A DNA stretch of 64,000 bases, from positions 1-64,000 of the forward strand of contig JADZEK010000005.1 in NCBI GenBank assembly GCA_020850595.1, given 5' to 3'. Positions 16,814 to 25,050 of this stretch are shown piece after piece (position 1 is the stretch's first letter; each line of letters starts with the position of its first letter). Source of the stretch: Anaerolineales bacterium (GTDB lineage Bacteria; Chloroflexota; Anaerolineae; Anaerolineales; UBA6663). The position numbers were made by a program, and so were the translations under genes. Below the pieces are notes generated by a model, which saw only the letters and a program-made list of their open reading frames with translations, was not told where the DNA came from and did not search any database.

Positions 16814-17242
16814 ATGTTCAAGACGTTTGTTACCAAGCAGGCCGATATCACCCACGATTGGTACGTGATAGACGCCGCCGGTCAAAGCCTGGGCCGCCTG
16901 GCCAGCAAAGTCGCGGCGGTGCTGCGCGGCAAGCACAAGCCCATCTTCACGCCGGGCATGGACACGGGCGATTTCGTCATCGTCATCAACGCCGCCCAGG
17001 TTACCGTCACCGGCAACAAGTTGACCGAGAAGTTCTACTACCGCTACTCGGGCTACCCCGGCGGCATGACCAGCATCTCGCTGCGCGACCAGTTGGCCCA
17101 GCACCCCGACCGGGTGATCGAGCACGCCGTCTGGGGCATGTTGCCGCACAACCGCCTGGGCCGCGCCATGCTCAAGAAACTGAAGGTTTATGGGGGCGCG
17201 GATCATCCGCACGCCGCCCAGAAGCCGGCTGAGTTGAAGTAA
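16814..17242 (+). CDS. rplM: Large ribosomal subunit protein uL13
   Basis: 142 aa. It reads [43 protein letters not shown] and has the family blocks [27 protein letters not shown] and the [23 protein letters not shown] signature. Length and pairing with rpsI 20 nt downstream are standard. L13 is one of the earliest 50S assembly proteins. Confidence 0.98.
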   Translation: MFKTFVTKQADITHDWYVIDAAGQSLGRLASKVAAVLRGKHKPIFTPGMDTGDFVIVINAAQVTVTGNKLTEKFYYRYSGYPGGMTSISLRDQLAQHPDRVIEHAVWGMLPHNRLGRAMLKKLKVYGGADHPHAAQKPAELK

Positions 17243-17262
17243 TCGGAGGCAGAAGAAGAACG

Positions 17263-17655
17263 ATGGCAGCTCAATACTACGAAGGCGTCGGCCGCCGCAA
17301 GACCAGCACCGCCCGCGTGCGCTTGGCCCCCGGCGAAGGCGCCGTGATCTGCAACGACAAGGCCGGCGCGGAGTACTTCCCGCGCCAGGGCGATATGGAC
17401 CTGGTGCTCGCGCCGCTCACCGCGGCCGGCCTGCTGGGCAAGTACGACGTCAGCATCCAGGTCAAGGGCGGCGGAGTCACCGGCCAGGTGGGGGCGGCCC
17501 AGTTGGGCTGCGCGCGCGCTCTGCTCAAGGTGAATGAAGAGCTGCGCAAGCCGCTGCGCAAGGCCGTGCTCCTCACCCGCGACCCACGCGAGAAGGAACG
17601 CAAGAAGCCGGGCCTCAAGCGCGCGCGCAAGGCCCCGACCTACACCAAGCGCTAA
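17263..17655 (+). CDS. rpsI: Small ribosomal subunit protein uS9
   Basis: 130 aa. It has YYEGVGRRKTSTARVRL at the N-terminus, the internal KGGGVTGQVGAAQLGCARALLKVNEELRKPLRK block and the C-terminal KKPGLKRARKAPTYTKR, whose terminal Lys-Arg contacts the P-site tRNA. It is the last gene of the long + strand ribosomal run and is followed 35 nt later by a strong terminator. Confidence 0.98.
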   Translation: MAAQYYEGVGRRKTSTARVRLAPGEGAVICNDKAGAEYFPRQGDMDLVLAPLTAAGLLGKYDVSIQVKGGGVTGQVGAAQLGCARALLKVNEELRKPLRKAVLLTRDPREKERKKPGLKRARKAPTYTKR

Positions 17656-17689
17656 ACCGCCTCGGCCCCGCCGCGCTGGGATTCTTCCA

Positions 17690-17726
17690 GGGCGAGACCA
17701 CCCACCGGTCTCGCCCTCTTCGTTTT
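17690..17726 (+). terminator. Intrinsic terminator after rpsI
   Basis: Perfect 10-bp GC-rich stem (17690-17699 with 17707-17716), loop ACCCACC, and a T-rich tail TCTTCGTTTT (17717-17726). It closes the ribosomal transcription unit and separates it from the methylase-MazG gene. Confidence 0.9.
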
Positions 17727-17749
17727 GATCGGTGAGGAAGGTTCACGCC

Positions 17750-19201
17750 ATGACGATCACCATTGTGGGCCTGGGGCCGGGCGGCCCGGCCCAGCTAACC
17801 CGCGAAGCCTGGGAAGTGCTCAGCACCGCGGGCGAGGTCTACCTGCGCACGGCGCGCCACCCCACCGTGGCCGGGCTGCCCGCCGGGCTGGCCGTGCATA
17901 GCTTCGACGAGGTGTACGAGCAAACCGGGGCCTTCGATCAGGTGTACCAGACCATCGCCGAGCGCGTGTTGGCGCTGGGCCGCCGGCCGCAAGGCGTGGT
18001 GTACGCCGTGCCGGGGCACCCCATGGTAGCCGAGGCCACGGTGCAGCTCATCCGCGCCCGGCTGGCCGAGACGGGCGAGTCGCCGCGCATCGTCGCCGGG
18101 CTGTCGTTCATCGAGCCGGTGCTGGCGGCGCTGAACGTGGACGCGCTGCCCACGCTGCAACTGGCCGACGCGCTCGACCTGGCGGCTAAGCACCATCCCG
18201 CCTTTCACCCCGACGCGCCCGCGCTGGTGGCGCAGCTCTACTCGCCGCTGATCGCCGGGGACGTGAAGCTGACGCTGATGAACCAGTACCCCGACGACCA
18301 CCGGGTGGCGCTGGCGCACGCGGTGGGCACGCCCGAGGCGCGGGTGGAGTGGCTGCCGCTGTTCGAGATAGACCGCAGCCCGCACATCGCTCACCTGACG
18401 GCGCTCTATGTGCCGCCGCTGCCGGTCAGCTCGGCCATGGAGAGCCTGCAAGAGGTGGTGGCTCACCTACGCGCGCCCGAGGGCTGCCCGTGGGACCGCG
18501 AGCAAACCCACCAAACGCTGCGCACGAACCTGTTGGAAGAGACCTACGAGGTGTTGGAGGCGATTGACGCCGACGACCCCGACGCCATGCGCGAGGAGTT
18601 CGGCGACCTGCTGCTCCAGGTGGTGCTGCACGCCCAGATTGCGACTGAGGCGGGCGAGTATAGCCTGGCGGAGGTCATCGCCGAGATCACGGCCAAGCTC
18701 ATCCGGCGGCACCCGCACGTGTTCGGCGACACCAAGGTCAGCAGCGTGGGCGAGGTGTTGGAGAACTGGGAGAAGCTAAAAGCCCAGGAGCGCGGTGGGC
18801 AGGCCAAGCCAGATAAGGGCGTGCTGGGCACGCTGCCGCCGGGGCTGCCGGCGCTGCTGCAAGCCGCCACCTACCAGCGCCGCGCCGCCCGCGTGGGCTT
18901 CGACTGGCCCGACATCGGCGGCGTGCGCGCCAAGGTGCAGGAAGAGATTGACGAAGTGGAGGCCGTAGACGCCGAGGACACCGCCGCCCTGGAAGAAGAA
19001 GTGGGCGACCTGCTGTTCGCGGCGGTGAACTGGGCGCGCTGGCTGAAGGTGGACGCGGAGTCGGCGCTGCGCATGGCGAACGAGAAGTTTGCCGGGCGCT
19101 TCCGGCACATGGAGGCCGCGGCCCAGGCGGCCGGGCGCGCGCTGGACAGCTATAACCTACAAGAGTTGGACGCCTTGTGGGAGGCGGCCAAGGCGGCATA
19201 G
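17750..19201 (+). CDS. YabN-type tetrapyrrole methylase-MazG fusion (nucleotide pyrophosphohydrolase)
   Basis: 483 aa. Residues 1 to about 220 are an SAM-dependent tetrapyrrole (corrin/porphyrin) methylase-like domain, starting TITIVGLGPGG with the PGHPMVAEAT segment. Then come two MazG domains. The first has CPWDREQTHQTLRTNLLEE and the EExxE...EExxD type metal ligands (EFGDLLLQVVLHAQIA). The second is similar (EEIDEVEAV, EEEVGDLLFAAVNWARW). MazG enzymes hydrolyse NTPs to NMP and PPi, cleaning non-canonical nucleotides. The start is ATG 17750; an in-frame GTG at 17732 is possible. The role of the methylase half in such fusions is not known. Confidence 0.93.
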   Translation: MTITIVGLGPGGPAQLTREAWEVLSTAGEVYLRTARHPTVAGLPAGLAVHSFDEVYEQTGAFDQVYQTIAERVLALGRRPQGVVYAVPGHPMVAEATVQLIRARLAETGESPRIVAGLSFIEPVLAALNVDALPTLQLADALDLAAKHHPAFHPDAPALVAQLYSPLIAGDVKLTLMNQYPDDHRVALAHAVGTPEARVEWLPLFEIDRSPHIAHLTALYVPPLPVSSAMESLQEVVAHLRAPEGCPWDREQTHQTLRTNLLEETYEVLEAIDADDPDAMREEFGDLLLQVVLHAQIATEAGEYSLAEVIAEITAKLIRRHPHVFGDTKVSSVGEVLENWEKLKAQERGGQAKPDKGVLGTLPPGLPALLQAATYQRRAARVGFDWPDIGGVRAKVQEEIDEVEAVDAEDTAALEEEVGDLLFAAVNWARWLKVDAESALRMANEKFAGRFRHMEAAAQAAGRALDSYNLQELDALWEAAKAA

Positions 19202-19226
19202 GCGCAGGCCATCAAGGCACACATCG

Positions 19227-19261
19227 AACCGGCCGGGTCAATCAGTGACCCGGCCGGTTTT
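19227..19261 (+). terminator. Intrinsic terminator after the MazG fusion
   Basis: Perfect 14-bp stem (19227-19240 with 19246-19259), loop ATCAG, followed by TTTT (19258-19261). It lies between the + strand MazG gene and the convergent - strand pfkA. The T-run serves the + strand. Confidence 0.9.
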
Positions 19262-19275
19262 GATTCATATCGCTG

Positions 19276-20247
19276 CTACTGTTCCAGCACGCGCGCCAGC
19301 TCGAACAGCTCGGGCGAGATGGGTTTCTGTTTGTCCACGACCTCGGTCAACGGCGTGGTGGCGAGGCGGCTGGCGATGATGCCGCACACCACGCCGTGCT
19401 CCCCCCGCGCCAGCGTCGCCACGGCCGCCGCGCCCAGGCGCGAAGCCAGGATGCGGTCGTAGGCCGTGGGCGCGCCGCCGCGCTGCACATGGCCCAGCGT
19501 GGTCACGCGCAGGTCGAACCCGGCCTCGTCCTTGTGCTCGTGGAAGTAAGCCGCCAGCACGGCGGCGTTGGAGCGCGCGCCCTCGGCCACGACGCCGATG
19601 GCGTGCTTCTTGCCGCGGCGGTAGGCCTCGGATAACTCGCGCGCGATTTGCTCCGGCGTGATCTCGATTTCGGGGATGACGACGAACTCCGCGCCGCCGG
19701 CGACGCCGGCCATCAGCGCCAGGTAGCCGCACTTGCGGCCCATCACCTCCACCAGAAAGGCGCGGTTGTGCGACGAGGCCGTGATCTTCAGCCGGTCAAT
19801 CGCCTCCAGCGCGATGTTCAGGGCCGTGTCCACGCCGATGGTCACGTCGCTGCCGACCAGGTCGTTGTCAATGGTCGAGGCCACTCCCACCACGGGGAAA
19901 CCCATGGCGTCGAGCGCCTGCGCCCCGGCCTGCGAGCCGTTGCCGCCGATGACCACCAGGCCGTCTACCCCGTGCTGGGCGAGTTGGCGCAGCGCTTGGC
20001 GGCGGCCGGCCTCGGTCATGAAGGCCGGGCAGCGCGCGCTCCCCAGCACGGTGCCGCCCTGCTGGATGATGCCGCCCACCGAGCGCGCCGTGAAGGCCTC
20101 CAAGGCGCCCTCGATCAACCCCGCATAGCCGTGCCGGATGCGGTAGACCTGCCAACCCAGCGCCAGCGCCGAGCGCGTGACTGCGCGGATGGCGGCGTTC
20201 ATGCCGGGGGCGTCACCGCCGGAGGTCAGGACGGCAATCGTCTTCAC
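19276..20247 (-). CDS. pfkA: 6-phosphofructokinase (PfkA family)
   Basis: 323 aa, the normal length, from GTG 20247 (KTIAVLTSGGDAPGMNAAIR); a farther in-frame ATG at 20304 would add 19 residues not seen in the family. Catalytic TIDND, the EVMGR substrate motif and the GHVQRGGAP segment are intact. The ATP/Mg motif, usually GGDGS, reads GGNGS (VVIGGNGSQAGA), i.e. Asp to Asn; the following Gly favours ATP over PPi as phosphoryl donor. It phosphorylates fructose-6-phosphate in glycolysis. It is convergent with the MazG gene. Confidence 0.93.
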   Translation of the reverse strand: MKTIAVLTSGGDAPGMNAAIRAVTRSALALGWQVYRIRHGYAGLIEGALEAFTARSVGGIIQQGGTVLGSARCPAFMTEAGRRQALRQLAQHGVDGLVVIGGNGSQAGAQALDAMGFPVVGVASTIDNDLVGSDVTIGVDTALNIALEAIDRLKITASSHNRAFLVEVMGRKCGYLALMAGVAGGAEFVVIPEIEITPEQIARELSEAYRRGKKHAIGVVAEGARSNAAVLAAYFHEHKDEAGFDLRVTTLGHVQRGGAPTAYDRILASRLGAAAVATLARGEHGVVCGIIASRLATTPLTEVVDKQKPISPELFELARVLEQ

Positions 20248-20350
20248 TGTTTTGGCCTTCGTGTCAGGAGGGCGTGGAATTTGAGCCTGCCAAACATGCC
20301 CCAATTCGATCAGAGCCGGAGCCGCCCGGGCCGGCCGGCAGGCGCGCCGC

Positions 20351-21754
20351 TCAGGCGCGCTCGCGCGGCGGTTCGGGCACGACGCGGTTGCGCCCGGCCT
20401 TCTTCGCCAGGTACAGGTTCGCGTCCGCCTGATTGACGAGAGCGTTAACGTCGGGCACTTCGGCGCTGGAGGTGGCGACCCCCAGGCTTACCGTCACCTC
20501 CAGCCGCCCGCCCACCGTGGTGATCGGCTGCCCCGCGATGCGCCGGCGCAGGCGCTCGGCCAGCAGCACCGCGCCGGGCAGCTCGGTTTCCGGCAGCAGC
20601 AGCACGAACTCCTCGCCGCCGTAGCGGCCTGGGATGTCAATGCTGCGCGTGCCAATCCGGATGCGGTTGGCGACCTCGGCCAGCACCTGGTCGCCGGCCG
20701 CGTGGCCGTAGATGTCGTTGACCAGCTTGAAGTGGTCTATGTCGAACATGAGCGCCGAGAGCGACCGGCCGAACCGGCGCGCGCGCTGGAACTCGCGCTC
20801 GGCCAGCACAAAGGTGTGCCGCCGGTTGAACAGCCCGGTGAGGCCGTCCGTCACCGACTGCACTTGCAGCTCGAGGAACAGGCGCGTGTTGGCAATGGCG
20901 ACGGCAGCCGTGTCGGCCAGGGTGGTCAGCGGGCCAAGGTCGCTGTCGGGCAAGGCCTTATGGCCGGCGCGCGTGTCCACCACGACCACGCCGAGCAGGT
21001 GCTCGTTCACGCGCAGGGGCACGGCCAGCGCGGGGTAGGGCGGCAGTCCGGGCGGCGCGTTGGGGGCGGGGCGGTGAGCCAGCGCCTGGCCGGTGCGGGC
21101 CACGTGCAGGGCCAGCGGGTCGGCGGCTGGGGCGCGCCCGGCGGCGGCGCGGGCCTCGCCCGGCGCGCGCGCCGCCCGCTGCTGGAGCTGCCCGCCGCGC
21201 TCCTCGAGCAGGAACAACGCGGCGGCGTCGGCTTCGGTCAGCCGCAGCGCGCCCTCCACCACGATGAGGAGCGCCCGCTCGAGGTCGCCCAGGCTTGTCA
21301 GGGCGCGGCCGATGTGCTGAAGCGTCTCCAGTTGGTTGACGCGCTTTTCCAGGGCGGCCACGGCCTCGGCGCGCTCGCGGCGCAGACGCTCAACCGTCAG
21401 CGCCTGTTCAATGGCCGCCAGCATCACCTCCACATCCACCGGTTTGGGCAGGTAGTAGGAGATACCGGCCAGGGTCGCTTCGGAGGCCACTTGCTCCGAG
21501 CCTTCGGCGGTAACGAGGATCACCGGCGTGGTGTCGCCCTGGCGGGTCAGCTCGCGCTTGAGCTGCAAGCCGGTCAGGCCGGGCATTTGCAAGTCGGCCA
21601 CGATCAGGTCGGGGTGGTGCTCCCGCGCCAGCCGCAGCCCGGCCTGGCCCTCGGGCGCGGTCAACACCGTATAGCCCGCGGGCCTCAGCACCGAGTCTGT
21701 AAAGAAATCCCGCATGTGGCGGGAGTCGTCCACCACCAGTATTTTCGCGCCCAT
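20351..21754 (-). CDS. Response regulator with GAF and GGDEF domains (diguanylate cyclase)
   Basis: 467 aa in three parts. A receiver domain (about 1-120) has acidic pocket DD (9-10), phospho-acceptor Asp54 in VADLQMPG and Lys104 in YLPKP. A GAF domain (about 145-300) begins LQTLQHIGRALTSL in style and includes a lineage-typical low-complexity Ala/Arg stretch. A C-terminal GGDEF domain follows. The active site is GGEEF, with RSID five residues before it, matching the inhibitory I-site RxxD; it should make c-di-GMP with product inhibition. Start chosen at ATG 21754 (MGAKILVVDD) rather than 21781. No partner kinase is adjacent. Confidence 0.92.
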   Translation of the reverse strand: MGAKILVVDDSRHMRDFFTDSVLRPAGYTVLTAPEGQAGLRLAREHHPDLIVADLQMPGLTGLQLKRELTRQGDTTPVILVTAEGSEQVASEATLAGISYYLPKPVDVEVMLAAIEQALTVERLRRERAEAVAALEKRVNQLETLQHIGRALTSLGDLERALLIVVEGALRLTEADAAALFLLEERGGQLQQRAARAPGEARAAAGRAPAADPLALHVARTGQALAHRPAPNAPPGLPPYPALAVPLRVNEHLLGVVVVDTRAGHKALPDSDLGPLTTLADTAAVAIANTRLFLELQVQSVTDGLTGLFNRRHTFVLAEREFQRARRFGRSLSALMFDIDHFKLVNDIYGHAAGDQVLAEVANRIRIGTRSIDIPGRYGGEEFVLLLPETELPGAVLLAERLRRRIAGQPITTVGGRLEVTVSLGVATSSAEVPDVNALVNQADANLYLAKKAGRNRVVPEPPRERA

Positions 21755-21900
21755 GCTTCGCCGCCAGGGTGAGTCCGCCAAATCGGCTGGGTCACACTAT
21801 ATTCCATTTCGCCGAAAATGTGCTTGGGCTGGAGGTACTGGTACGGCCGGCGCCATTGCTGCCCGGCCCTCCCCGCTGATGCCCGGCGCGCCGATTCCGC

Positions 21901-21928
21901 TTGCGGCGACGGGCGGCCTGCATATAAT
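21901..21928 (+). promoter_or_regulatory. Promoter of the orphan membrane protein gene
   Basis: Perfect -10 TATAAT (21923-21928) with TTGCGG (21901-21906) 16 bp upstream. The predicted start site lies about 25 nt before ATG 21962. Confidence 0.6.
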
Positions 21929-21961
21929 TCCGGCACTCTGTCCACGGGAGCGCTGCCGCCC

Positions 21962-23227
21962 ATGTCCTCTACCCCTGCTTCGCCACCCCGCCGGGGCCTC
22001 ATCTGGGCCGCGCGCCTGGTGTGGCTCTTGTTCGCCGCCCTTAATTTTGGATTGTTTATCGCCAGCTTAGCGCAGATTGCCGCGATCTCGCCGTTTGCCG
22101 ACTGCCCAACGGCCGAGTCCGCCTGCCAGTTAAATGTCATCACAATGGCCGACGTGGAAGTTGCGCGGGCGACCGGCATTCCTCCGGCGGTGATAACGGG
22201 GTTTGTGCTGGGAGCGTCCCTGTTCGCTCGCCTGGCGATAGTTGGGGCGGGCATCATCATCTTCGCGTTGCGGCCCAACGACTGGGTGGCGTGGCTCATG
22301 TCGTTGGTCCTGCTGACCGTCTTGGTGGAAGGCGTCAGCCAGTTGGGCGCGCTGCAATGGCTGGCGGATGTGTCCTTCGGCGTTGGCGCGGTGGGCTGGA
22401 TGCCGGTGCCGTTTATCTTTCCGAATGGGCGCGTTGAGCCGCGCTGGCTGAAGTGGCCGGTGGTGGCCCTGACCTTCGGGCTTGGCCCGCTGTGGACACC
22501 CGCCACGAGCGCCTGGCTGGGCGGGCCGGCCGCGGTGTTCGTCAACCTGGTCTCACTGCTGTGGGTCGTGCTCGGCCTATACGCCCTCATCTACCGCTAC
22601 CGCAAGGTGTCTACTCCTACCGAGCGCCAGCAGACCAAGTGGGTGCTGGTAGGGTTGATCGCTACCTTCGCGACCTCGCTGACCTACTCCTCCCTGCAAG
22701 TGCTGTTTCCACCCTGGCAGCCATCGCCGGCGCGGTTGGCGGCGCTGTTCGTCAACGGCATCTTCTACGTCATCGGCTATGGCCTGCTGGGCCTGGGCCT
22801 GGTGTTCGCCATGCTGCGCTACCGGCTGTGGGATATAGACGTCGTCATCCGCCGCACGCTGCTCTACACCGCCCTGACGGCCTCGTTGGCCCTGATTTAC
22901 TTCGGCGCGGTGGTGGTGCTGCAAGGGCTGTTTAGCGGCCTGACCGGTGAGAACAACCTTGCCATCATCGGCTCCACCCTGCTCATCGCGGCGCTGTTTC
23001 AGCCGCTGCGCCGCCGCCTGCAAGTGCTGATAGACCGGCGCTTCTATCGCCGCAAGTACGACGCCGCCCAGGCCCTGGCCGGGTTTGCCGCCTCCGCGCG
23101 TGACGACCTGGAGCTGGCGGGCGTGACGGCGCGCCTGCTGGCCGTGGTGGACGACACCATGCAACCGACCGCCAGCAGCGTGTGGCTGCGGCCCGCCGGC
23201 GAGGCGCCGCCGCCGGCCCCGCGCTAG
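21962..23227 (+). CDS. Orphan polytopic membrane protein, sensor-like N-module without catalytic domain
   Basis: 421 aa with about nine to ten hydrophobic segments between residues 15 and 345. The loops include FPNGRVEPRWLKWP and TERQQTKWVLVG, and after the last segment come PLRRRLQVLIDRRFYRRKYDAAQAL and a soluble tail ending TMQPTASSVWLRP. In other proteins this layout precedes histidine kinase or cyclase domains, but here the protein ends after the would-be linker. I recognise the layout but no enzymatic motif. The start is ATG 21962, behind the TATAAT promoter. The kinase gene 13 nt downstream may be its partner (inference). Confidence 0.7.
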   Translation: MSSTPASPPRRGLIWAARLVWLLFAALNFGLFIASLAQIAAISPFADCPTAESACQLNVITMADVEVARATGIPPAVITGFVLGASLFARLAIVGAGIIIFALRPNDWVAWLMSLVLLTVLVEGVSQLGALQWLADVSFGVGAVGWMPVPFIFPNGRVEPRWLKWPVVALTFGLGPLWTPATSAWLGGPAAVFVNLVSLLWVVLGLYALIYRYRKVSTPTERQQTKWVLVGLIATFATSLTYSSLQVLFPPWQPSPARLAALFVNGIFYVIGYGLLGLGLVFAMLRYRLWDIDVVIRRTLLYTALTASLALIYFGAVVVLQGLFSGLTGENNLAIIGSTLLIAALFQPLRRRLQVLIDRRFYRRKYDAAQALAGFAASARDDLELAGVTARLLAVVDDTMQPTASSVWLRPAGEAPPPAPR

Positions 23228-23239
23228 GCCGGCCCACCC

Positions 23240-24076
23240 GTGCCAGCCCCGCTGCCGCCCGGCACGCGCCTCCAGCGGCGCTACATCGTCCGGCGCGTGG
23301 TGGGCGAGGGCGACTTCAGCACCGTCTACGCGGCGGCCGATACGCGCGCGGCCCGGCGGCGGCTGGTGGCCCTTAAGCAGTTGCCCATGCAGCTGATCGT
23401 GGACTGCGAGCGGCAGGCCGACCTGCGCGCCGCGCTGCGCCACCCCGCCCTCCTGCCCGTGCTGGACTGCTTCGTCACCGCCACGCACGCCTATCTGGTC
23501 GAGCCGCTCATCCGCGGCCGCAACCTGGAGCAAACGCTCGCCGCCGCGCCCGGCTTCCTGCCGGAGGCCCGCGTGGTGGGCTGGGCCAGGCAGCTCTGCG
23601 CGGCGCTGGCTGAGCTGCACACGCACCCGCTGCACCCCATCATCTTTCGCGACCTCAAGCCCAACAACCTCATGCTCGACCGCGCCGAGCGCGTGTACCT
23701 GACCGACTTCGGGCTGGCGCGGGCGTTCCCAGCCGGCTTCTTTGACCAGCGGCGGCCGTCCGCGGCGCAGGCGCACTGGCGGCGCGGCTACCCACTGGGC
23801 ACGGCGGGCTACGCGCCGCGCGAGCAGCATCGCGGCGTGGTGACGCCTCGCAGCGATGTCTACGGGCTGGGGGCCACCCTCCACCACCTGCTCACCCGGC
23901 GCGACCCGCGCCGCGAGCGCCCCTTCTCGGCGGAACACATCCCGCTGCGGGCGCTCAACCCGGCGCTGTCGCCGGGGCTGGAGGCCGTGGTGATGAAGGC
24001 GCTGGCCCGCCGCCCGGCCGACCGTTTTGGCTCCATGGCCGAGTTCGGCGCGGCGCTCGCGGCGCTGGCAGCCTGA
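23240..24076 (+). CDS. Minimal Ser/Thr protein kinase
   Basis: 278 aa, essentially one Hanks-type kinase domain. It has the Gly loop GEGDFSTVYAAAD (22-34), catalytic Lys46 in VALKQL, catalytic loop FRDLKPNN (Asp138; Phe replaces the usual His of HRD), DFG at 156-158 and the activation-loop end GTAGYAPREQ. There is no transmembrane segment, PASTA repeat or other sensor domain, so it is predicted soluble. It starts at GTG 23240, 13 nt after the membrane protein gene, suggesting the two are co-transcribed and that the membrane protein could tether it (inference). Confidence 0.88.
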   Translation: MPAPLPPGTRLQRRYIVRRVVGEGDFSTVYAAADTRAARRRLVALKQLPMQLIVDCERQADLRAALRHPALLPVLDCFVTATHAYLVEPLIRGRNLEQTLAAAPGFLPEARVVGWARQLCAALAELHTHPLHPIIFRDLKPNNLMLDRAERVYLTDFGLARAFPAGFFDQRRPSAAQAHWRRGYPLGTAGYAPREQHRGVVTPRSDVYGLGATLHHLLTRRDPRRERPFSAEHIPLRALNPALSPGLEAVVMKALARRPADRFGSMAEFGAALAALAA

Positions 24077-24087
24077 CAGCCCAAAAC

Positions 24088-24117
24088 AAAAGGACCGGGC
24101 GTTGGCCCGGTCCTTTT
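24088..24117. terminator. Bidirectional terminator between convergent genes
   Basis: Stem 24091-24100 with 24105-24114, extended by AAA/TTT at 24088-24090/24115-24117, loop GTTG. It has an A-run before and TTTTT after, so it can end transcription of the kinase (+) and the coiled-coil operon (-). Confidence 0.9.
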
Positions 24118-24139
24118 TGCGTGCGGCCCAATCAGCCGG

Positions 24140-25027
24140 TTACTCCCGGCTCAGCAGCCGGTCCATCTCAGCCCAGATGCTGTCCAGGTCAACCAGGGCG
24201 GCGGCCGGCTCGGCGTCAATCAGCGCCTGGGCGGCGTTCAGGCGCACCGTCAGGCTGGCCTGATCGTCGGCGCTGAACACGCCGGGCGTCTCTACGAAGG
24301 TCTGCATGGCTCCTACAGTCGTGGTGAGTGTCGTGCGGGCGTCGCCAAGGTTCTCCGCGCCTATCTGAATTTGGGCGCGCAGCAGGGCGTTCTCCAGCCG
24401 CAGCAGCCTGACCTGCTGCTGCAGCACCGTCACCTGGGCGGTATTGGCGTCGGTGGCGGGGGCCAGCTCGTCGAGCGTGCCCTGTGCGGTTGCCTGGGCG
24501 GCGGCTTGGTCGGCCAACTGCGCTTGCAGTTCAGTCACCTGGGTCGCCAGCGCCTCGCGGTCGCTCGTTTCGGCTTCCAGCGCGGTCGCCATGTCGCCCG
24601 CCTGCGTGGTGGCAGCGTCGAGCTGTTCCTGTTGCGCCTCCAGCGCCGTCTGCTGGGCGTTGGATTGCGTGACGGTGCTGTCGAGCTGAAGACGCTGGGC
24701 GTCGTTGGCGGTCTCCAGCGCCGTCAGGCGGTCGTTCTGCGCGGCCTGGCCCGCTTCGATACCGGCGCGCACCCCTTCCACGCGGTTGTACAGGTCCTGA
24801 ATCTGGGTGCTGTGCGTCTGCACCGGCTGCACCAGGGTGCGGTACAGCCACGGCAAACCGTAGTAGACGCCGACGCCGAGCGCCACGGCCAGCAGCAGCA
24901 CAAAGACCAGGCGCAGCAGAAAGCCCAAAAAGCGGCCTAACGCGCCGCCGAGCCGCGTCCAGAAATCGGGGCGAGCGGGCGTGGCGGGCGCCTCAAGCTG
25001 GGGGAGGGGCGAGGCAGCGGTAGACAT
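24140..25027 (-). CDS. Single-pass membrane protein with long coiled coil
   Basis: 295 aa, function unknown. After a short Pro-containing N-terminus, one strong transmembrane segment spans about 33-56 (FLGFLLRLVFVLLLAVALGVG). Residues 70-220 are Gln/Ala/Leu/Thr-rich heptad-like sequence with almost no Pro, Gly or Cys, i.e. coiled coil. The C-terminal 70 residues form a compact, more varied helical part ending DLDSIWAEMDRLLSRE. The positive residues before the segment suggest N-in, with the coil outside. It is 23 nt after the HhH protein gene, which has the same TM-plus-coil plan. Confidence 0.75.
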   Translation of the reverse strand: MSTAASPLPQLEAPATPARPDFWTRLGGALGRFLGFLLRLVFVLLLAVALGVGVYYGLPWLYRTLVQPVQTHSTQIQDLYNRVEGVRAGIEAGQAAQNDRLTALETANDAQRLQLDSTVTQSNAQQTALEAQQEQLDAATTQAGDMATALEAETSDREALATQVTELQAQLADQAAAQATAQGTLDELAPATDANTAQVTVLQQQVRLLRLENALLRAQIQIGAENLGDARTTLTTTVGAMQTFVETPGVFSADDQASLTVRLNAAQALIDAEPAAALVDLDSIWAEMDRLLSRE

Positions 25028-25050
25028 GGCGAGGCCTTTCAGAATCCGCG

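Noticed and set aside
17732..17749. GTG 17732 as start of the methylase-MazG gene
   Set aside because: It overlaps the GAGGAAGG ribosome site and adds six residues before the TITIVGLGPGG that normally begins the domain.
21754..21781. Longer N-terminus for the REC-GAF-GGDEF protein from ATG 21781
   Set aside because: MADSPWRRS is not seen in receiver domains, which start with a few residues before ILVVDD.
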